Positions 61,432 through 64,000 of a stretch of DNA of 64,000 bases are shown here, piece after piece. A program made the position numbers and the translations under genes. The first letter of the stretch is position 1. Each line of letters begins with the position of its first letter. Source of the stretch: Flavobacteriales bacterium UBA2104 (lineage in GTDB: Bacteria; Bacteroidota; Bacteroidia; Flavobacteriales_D; Crocinitomicaceae). The notes under the pieces were generated by a model. The model worked only from the letters and a program-made list of their open reading frames with translations. It made no database searches and had not been told where the DNA came from. The stretch spans positions 31,657 to 95,656 of the forward strand of contig DCYS01000029.1 of NCBI GenBank assembly GCA_002331485.1. The letters run 5' to 3'.

Positions 61432-61436
61432 ATTTG
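61429..61436 (+). promoter_or_regulatory. -7 promoter box (TAAATTTG) of gatC
   Basis: TAAATTTG is a full match that begins with the plsC stop codon TAA and stands 20 bases before the gatC ATG. Confidence 0.55.
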
Positions 61437-61456
61437 CAGATGAAAATTGTTAAACA

Positions 61457-61756
61457 ATGGAGGTAAACGACGAATTACTCAATCACATTGCTCATTTGGC
61501 TAGACTTTCATTCGAAGGAGAAGAAAGAAATGCCATCAAGCAGGACATGAAGAACATTACTGAATTCATGAATAAGTTAGAGGAATTAGATACTTCAAAT
61601 GTGGAACCTTTACTTTTTATGTCTGATGAAGTTAATGTACTTCGAGAAGATGTGTCCGAACAGACTATAACTCATGAGCAGGCATTGAAGAATGCTCCTA
61701 AAAAGGATTCCGATTACTTTAGAATTCCAAAGGTTCTGGACAAAAGCATCGATTAA
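61457..61756 (+). CDS. gatC: Asp-tRNA(Asn)/Glu-tRNA(Gln) amidotransferase subunit C
   Basis: This 99-residue subunit stabilises GatAB, which forms Gln-tRNA or Asn-tRNA by transamidation. LLNHIAHLARLSFEGEE, MKNITEFMNKLEELDTSNVEPL and the ending DSDYFRIPKVLDK are typical. gatA and gatB are not in the window. The next start codon overlaps its stop by one base (TAATG). Confidence 0.94.
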   Translation: MEVNDELLNHIAHLARLSFEGEERNAIKQDMKNITEFMNKLEELDTSNVEPLLFMSDEVNVLREDVSEQTITHEQALKNAPKKDSDYFRIPKVLDKSID

Positions 61757-62043
61757 TGAAGCGCTTACTGTTCCTTTCACTCGTTTTTTTCTCTCTATTC
61801 AGTTGTCAGAACACTTCCGATGATGATGGTCTATGCAAATGTGTAGAAGCAGGTGATCAAGTGAATAAATTATCTGCTTCATTTTTTGATGGATCATTTC
61901 CACCTTCGCGAGTTGATAGCCTTGAAAAAGCCAAAGCTATCCGTGATAGCTTATGCGCTCCTTATGAAGAAATGATGCCTCAGGAATTGCATGAAGCTGC
62001 TCAAAATTGTGAATCCCTAAAGATGGATCTGAACGAACGTTAG
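61756..62043 (+). CDS. Small lipoprotein of unknown function
   Basis: This 95-residue protein has a lipoprotein signal ending at C17 (FFSLFSC), then QNTSDDDG, an acidic stretch after the cysteine. Four more cysteines occur (LCKCVEAGD near residue 29, LCAP, NCES), enough for two disulfides. It overlaps gatC by one base, so it is cotranscribed. No family is recognised. Confidence 0.7.
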   Translation: MKRLLFLSLVFFSLFSCQNTSDDDGLCKCVEAGDQVNKLSASFFDGSFPPSRVDSLEKAKAIRDSLCAPYEEMMPQELHEAAQNCESLKMDLNER

Positions 62044-62057
62044 AAAACGTATTTAGA

Positions 62058-63764
62058 TCATTTGTTCGACTGAAAGATCAGATTCTCATCCTTGGGATCC
62101 TCACCCTCCTTATACGCTTTTAACGCTTCATGATCGGTCACAAAGAAGTTCTCTTTTCCTAACTCACTAAACATATTTGAGCGTTTAAACTTATCCCGAA
62201 CCGGTCCTTTTAAGCTAGATATAGCAAATCGAACTCCGCGGTCTTTATAATTTTGAGCAACCTCTTGTAGTGTATTAAGCGCAGTTGAATCAACATAATC
62301 GATGGCACTCGCATTTAGGAGCACGAAAGATAATTGACTCTTGTGCTTTTCAAATTGATTCAATTTTGCAACGAACTGAGGTACGTTTGAAAAAGTTAAT
62401 GGAGCATCAATTCTGATGATCAATATATGTTCATCAACTTCTACATCCTCAAATCGATTAACGTTTCTCAGTGTATTTGTTCCTTTCACCAAGCCAAGTT
62501 CAGCTATATGAGGATACGACGTATTGTAGGTCAAAGAGGCAATTGAAAGTACTACTCCAGTAATTATACCTTCCTGAACCCCTATGAAAAAAGTGATCAA
62601 TACTGTAATGATCAACATGATCAGATCTCGTGTATCGATCTTTGAAAGTTGACGTACATATTTAATATCGATCAACCCAAAAATGGCCACTATAATTATT
62701 GAACCTAACGCAGCTTTAGGTAGGTAATAAAAGTAGGGAGTCAAGAATAGTAAAGTCAAAACGATGAGTGAAACAGTAAATAGGCCCCCTAAGTTTGTTT
62801 TCGATCCAGCCTCTTTATTCACAGCGGAACGAGAGAAGCTGCCGGAAGTTGGGAAGGCATAAAAAAATGAACCTATCAATTTTCCAGAACCGATCGCTAT
62901 TAATTCTTGATTGGGATTTACGCCTTTTGCCTCTTTCCTATCCTCAAGGGAGATTCCGATCGCATAAACTTCAATAAAACTGATCAGGCCAACAGTTATA
63001 CTTACTGGTATCAATGTTTGGATCAGCTCCCAATTCATATCTGGAACATTAAATCCAGGTATTCCATTTGGTACTTCACCAAGAATTTGAACACCTTCTT
63101 TGTCAAGACTGAAAAAATAGGTCAACGAAAGGGTGACGGCCACCAAAATCAGTTGAGAAGGAATTCTTTTACTTAATCTTTTCATGAAAAGTAAAAAACT
63201 GATTCCGCCGAGACCTAGTATCAAGGTATGATATTCAATATTGGCAATATTTGCCCATAATTGCTGAAGCACAGGTATGGAGGCACGTCCTTCCACATCA
63301 ACCCCGAGAATATGCTTTAACTGACTTAAAATGATCGTAAACGCAGCGCCAATAATAAATCCTTTTAGAACAGGTTGGGAAATGAAATTGATGATATTTC
63401 CCAATTTAAAAAGTCCTAGTAATAGTTGAAAGATCCCTGCTAAGAATGCAATAATAAATACAGCATTAAGGTATTCATCAGGATCTGTAATCCCTGCCTT
63501 ATCAAGACCTGAGATAATTAGCAAAGAAATTAGCGCTGCAGGTCCGATCGTAACATACCGCGAGGATCCGAAGAGCATATAAAAAACTAAAGGAACCAGC
63601 GAAGCATAAAGTCCATAAACTGCCGGAACACCAGCTAGAAAAGCATAAGCCATTCCTTGTGGAATAAGCATTACGCCAACAGTTAGTCCTCCAATAAGAT
63701 CATTGATCAAATGTCCTTTTTGATAGGACTTCATCTGTTCTAGAAACGGGACTCTAAACTGCAT
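62058..63764 (-). CDS. SulP family anion transporter with STAS domain
   Basis: This 568-residue transporter has about 12-14 helices starting near residue 20 (LIPQGMAYAFLAGVPAVYGLYASLVPLVFY is the family signature region) and a C-terminal STAS domain (about 440-545, with VLLNASAIDYVDSTALNTLQ). It likely carries sulfate, bicarbonate or another anion. It is monocistronic with a near-match -7 box (TACATTTA on the minus strand). Confidence 0.93.
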   Translation of the reverse strand: MQFRVPFLEQMKSYQKGHLINDLIGGLTVGVMLIPQGMAYAFLAGVPAVYGLYASLVPLVFYMLFGSSRYVTIGPAALISLLIISGLDKAGITDPDEYLNAVFIIAFLAGIFQLLLGLFKLGNIINFISQPVLKGFIIGAAFTIILSQLKHILGVDVEGRASIPVLQQLWANIANIEYHTLILGLGGISFLLFMKRLSKRIPSQLILVAVTLSLTYFFSLDKEGVQILGEVPNGIPGFNVPDMNWELIQTLIPVSITVGLISFIEVYAIGISLEDRKEAKGVNPNQELIAIGSGKLIGSFFYAFPTSGSFSRSAVNKEAGSKTNLGGLFTVSLIVLTLLFLTPYFYYLPKAALGSIIIVAIFGLIDIKYVRQLSKIDTRDLIMLIITVLITFFIGVQEGIITGVVLSIASLTYNTSYPHIAELGLVKGTNTLRNVNRFEDVEVDEHILIIRIDAPLTFSNVPQFVAKLNQFEKHKSQLSFVLLNASAIDYVDSTALNTLQEVAQNYKDRGVRFAISSLKGPVRDKFKRSNMFSELGKENFFVTDHEALKAYKEGEDPKDENLIFQSNK

Positions 63765-63815
63765 CTTATTTGGTAAATGTATAAAGTATTCATCTAGTAT
63801 CCTACCCAGACGAAC

Positions 63816-63843
63816 AAAAAAGGGGCACTGAAATCAGCACCCC
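63816..63843 (-). terminator. Rho-independent terminator of the atp operon end
   Basis: The ten-base stem GGGGTGCTGA/TCAGTGCCCC (two G-U pairs) is followed on the minus strand by T6. It lies just after the atpG stop codon. Confidence 0.88.
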
Positions 63844-63868
63844 TCTTTAACTTATAATGTGACAATTA

Positions 63869-64000
63869 TTAGCCATTCAATGCTTCAGCACCACCAACGA
63901 TCTCAAGGATCTCGTTCGTAATAGAAGCCTGACGAGCTTTGTTATATTCTAACGTAAGATCACGTTTCAGCTCAGATGCATTATCTGTTGCTTTATGCAT
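63869..64000 (-). CDS. atpG: ATP synthase gamma subunit, C-terminal end (partial)
   Basis: The last 43 codons of a gene entering from the right read MHKATDNASELKRDL, then EYNKARQASITNEILEIVGGAEALNG. This is the conserved C-terminal helix of the F1 gamma subunit, the rotor shaft of ATP synthase. The start and the rest are outside the window. A terminator follows at once, so atpG ends its transcript. Confidence 0.95.
   Translation of the reverse strand: MHKATDNASELKRDLTLEYNKARQASITNEILEIVGGAEALNG

Noticed and set aside
1..64000. rRNA, tRNA, CRISPR, insertion sequences, prophage, toxin-antitoxin or restriction genes
   Set aside because: Looked for in the gaps and frames; nothing with the expected sequence pattern was seen.

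Overview
This 64 kb window looks like the chromosome of a low-GC (high thirties percent) member of the Bacteroidota, most likely a flavobacteria-like marine lineage. The signs are a PorZ-type type IX secretion (T9SS) protein, a SusC/SusD pair, a DUF4271 gene beside hemD, a LytS/LytTR pair with a TPR sensor, many short lipoprotein signals, and about twenty TAnnTTTG promoter boxes, the -7 element typical of this phylum. I see no rRNA, tRNA, CRISPR array, insertion sequence or phage gene. No gap between genes exceeds 300 bases.

Layout. 1-9.5 kb: the N-terminal part of a secreted protein running off the left edge, a secreted unknown with a terminator, asd, a galE/outer-membrane-protein operon, tadA, and a minus-strand run of kmo, a secreted protein and a degenerate histidine-kinase-like membrane protein. 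9.5-18 kb: a voltage-gated-type potassium channel with a zinc ribbon, a biotinyl carrier protein, a lipoprotein M1 aminopeptidase, an ABC-F ATPase and a DEAD-box helicase. 18-26.5 kb: porZ-recO, a ferredoxin-NADP reductase-xth operon, a small Omp85-type barrel, pirin, a DsbA-like protein and a Crp/Fnr regulator. 26.5-34.3 kb: a bidirectional envelope cluster. On the minus strand are an SGNH hydrolase, an RND/MMPL-type exporter and a CslA-like glycosyltransferase; on the plus strand are an O-carbamoyltransferase, a 49-residue DUF5989 protein and an SxtJ-like membrane protein. Two divergent promoters drive it, with -7 boxes four bases apart. 34.3-48.3 kb: YceI, a LytTR/LytS two-component pair, a universal stress protein, polyprenyl diphosphate synthase, a large secreted unknown, a lone CoA-transferase A subunit, PBP1A, hemD/DUF4271 and a glutaryl-CoA-dehydrogenase-like enzyme. 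48.3-57.7 kb: an all-minus run of two LPS-type glycosyltransferases, a DUF2064 protein, SusC, SusD, a sodium:solute symporter and a metallophosphoesterase-fold protein lacking key metal ligands. 57.8-64 kb: an orphan peptide-binding lipoprotein, trpS, plsC-gatC-lipoprotein, a SulP transporter and the 3' end of atpG.

Most genes are ordinary housekeeping. The two parts that look most like under-described systems are the carbamoyltransferase/DUF5989/SxtJ plus SGNH/exporter/glycosyltransferase cluster (27.3-34.3 kb) and the SusCD-symporter-pseudo-phosphoesterase operon (48.3-55.8 kb). Three general features also stand out. Several genes begin 4-6 bases after their -7 box and so are probably translated from leaderless mRNAs. 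Many convergent genes abut with 0-1 bases between stop codons. GATC is about three times more frequent than base composition predicts in the two genes I counted by hand.
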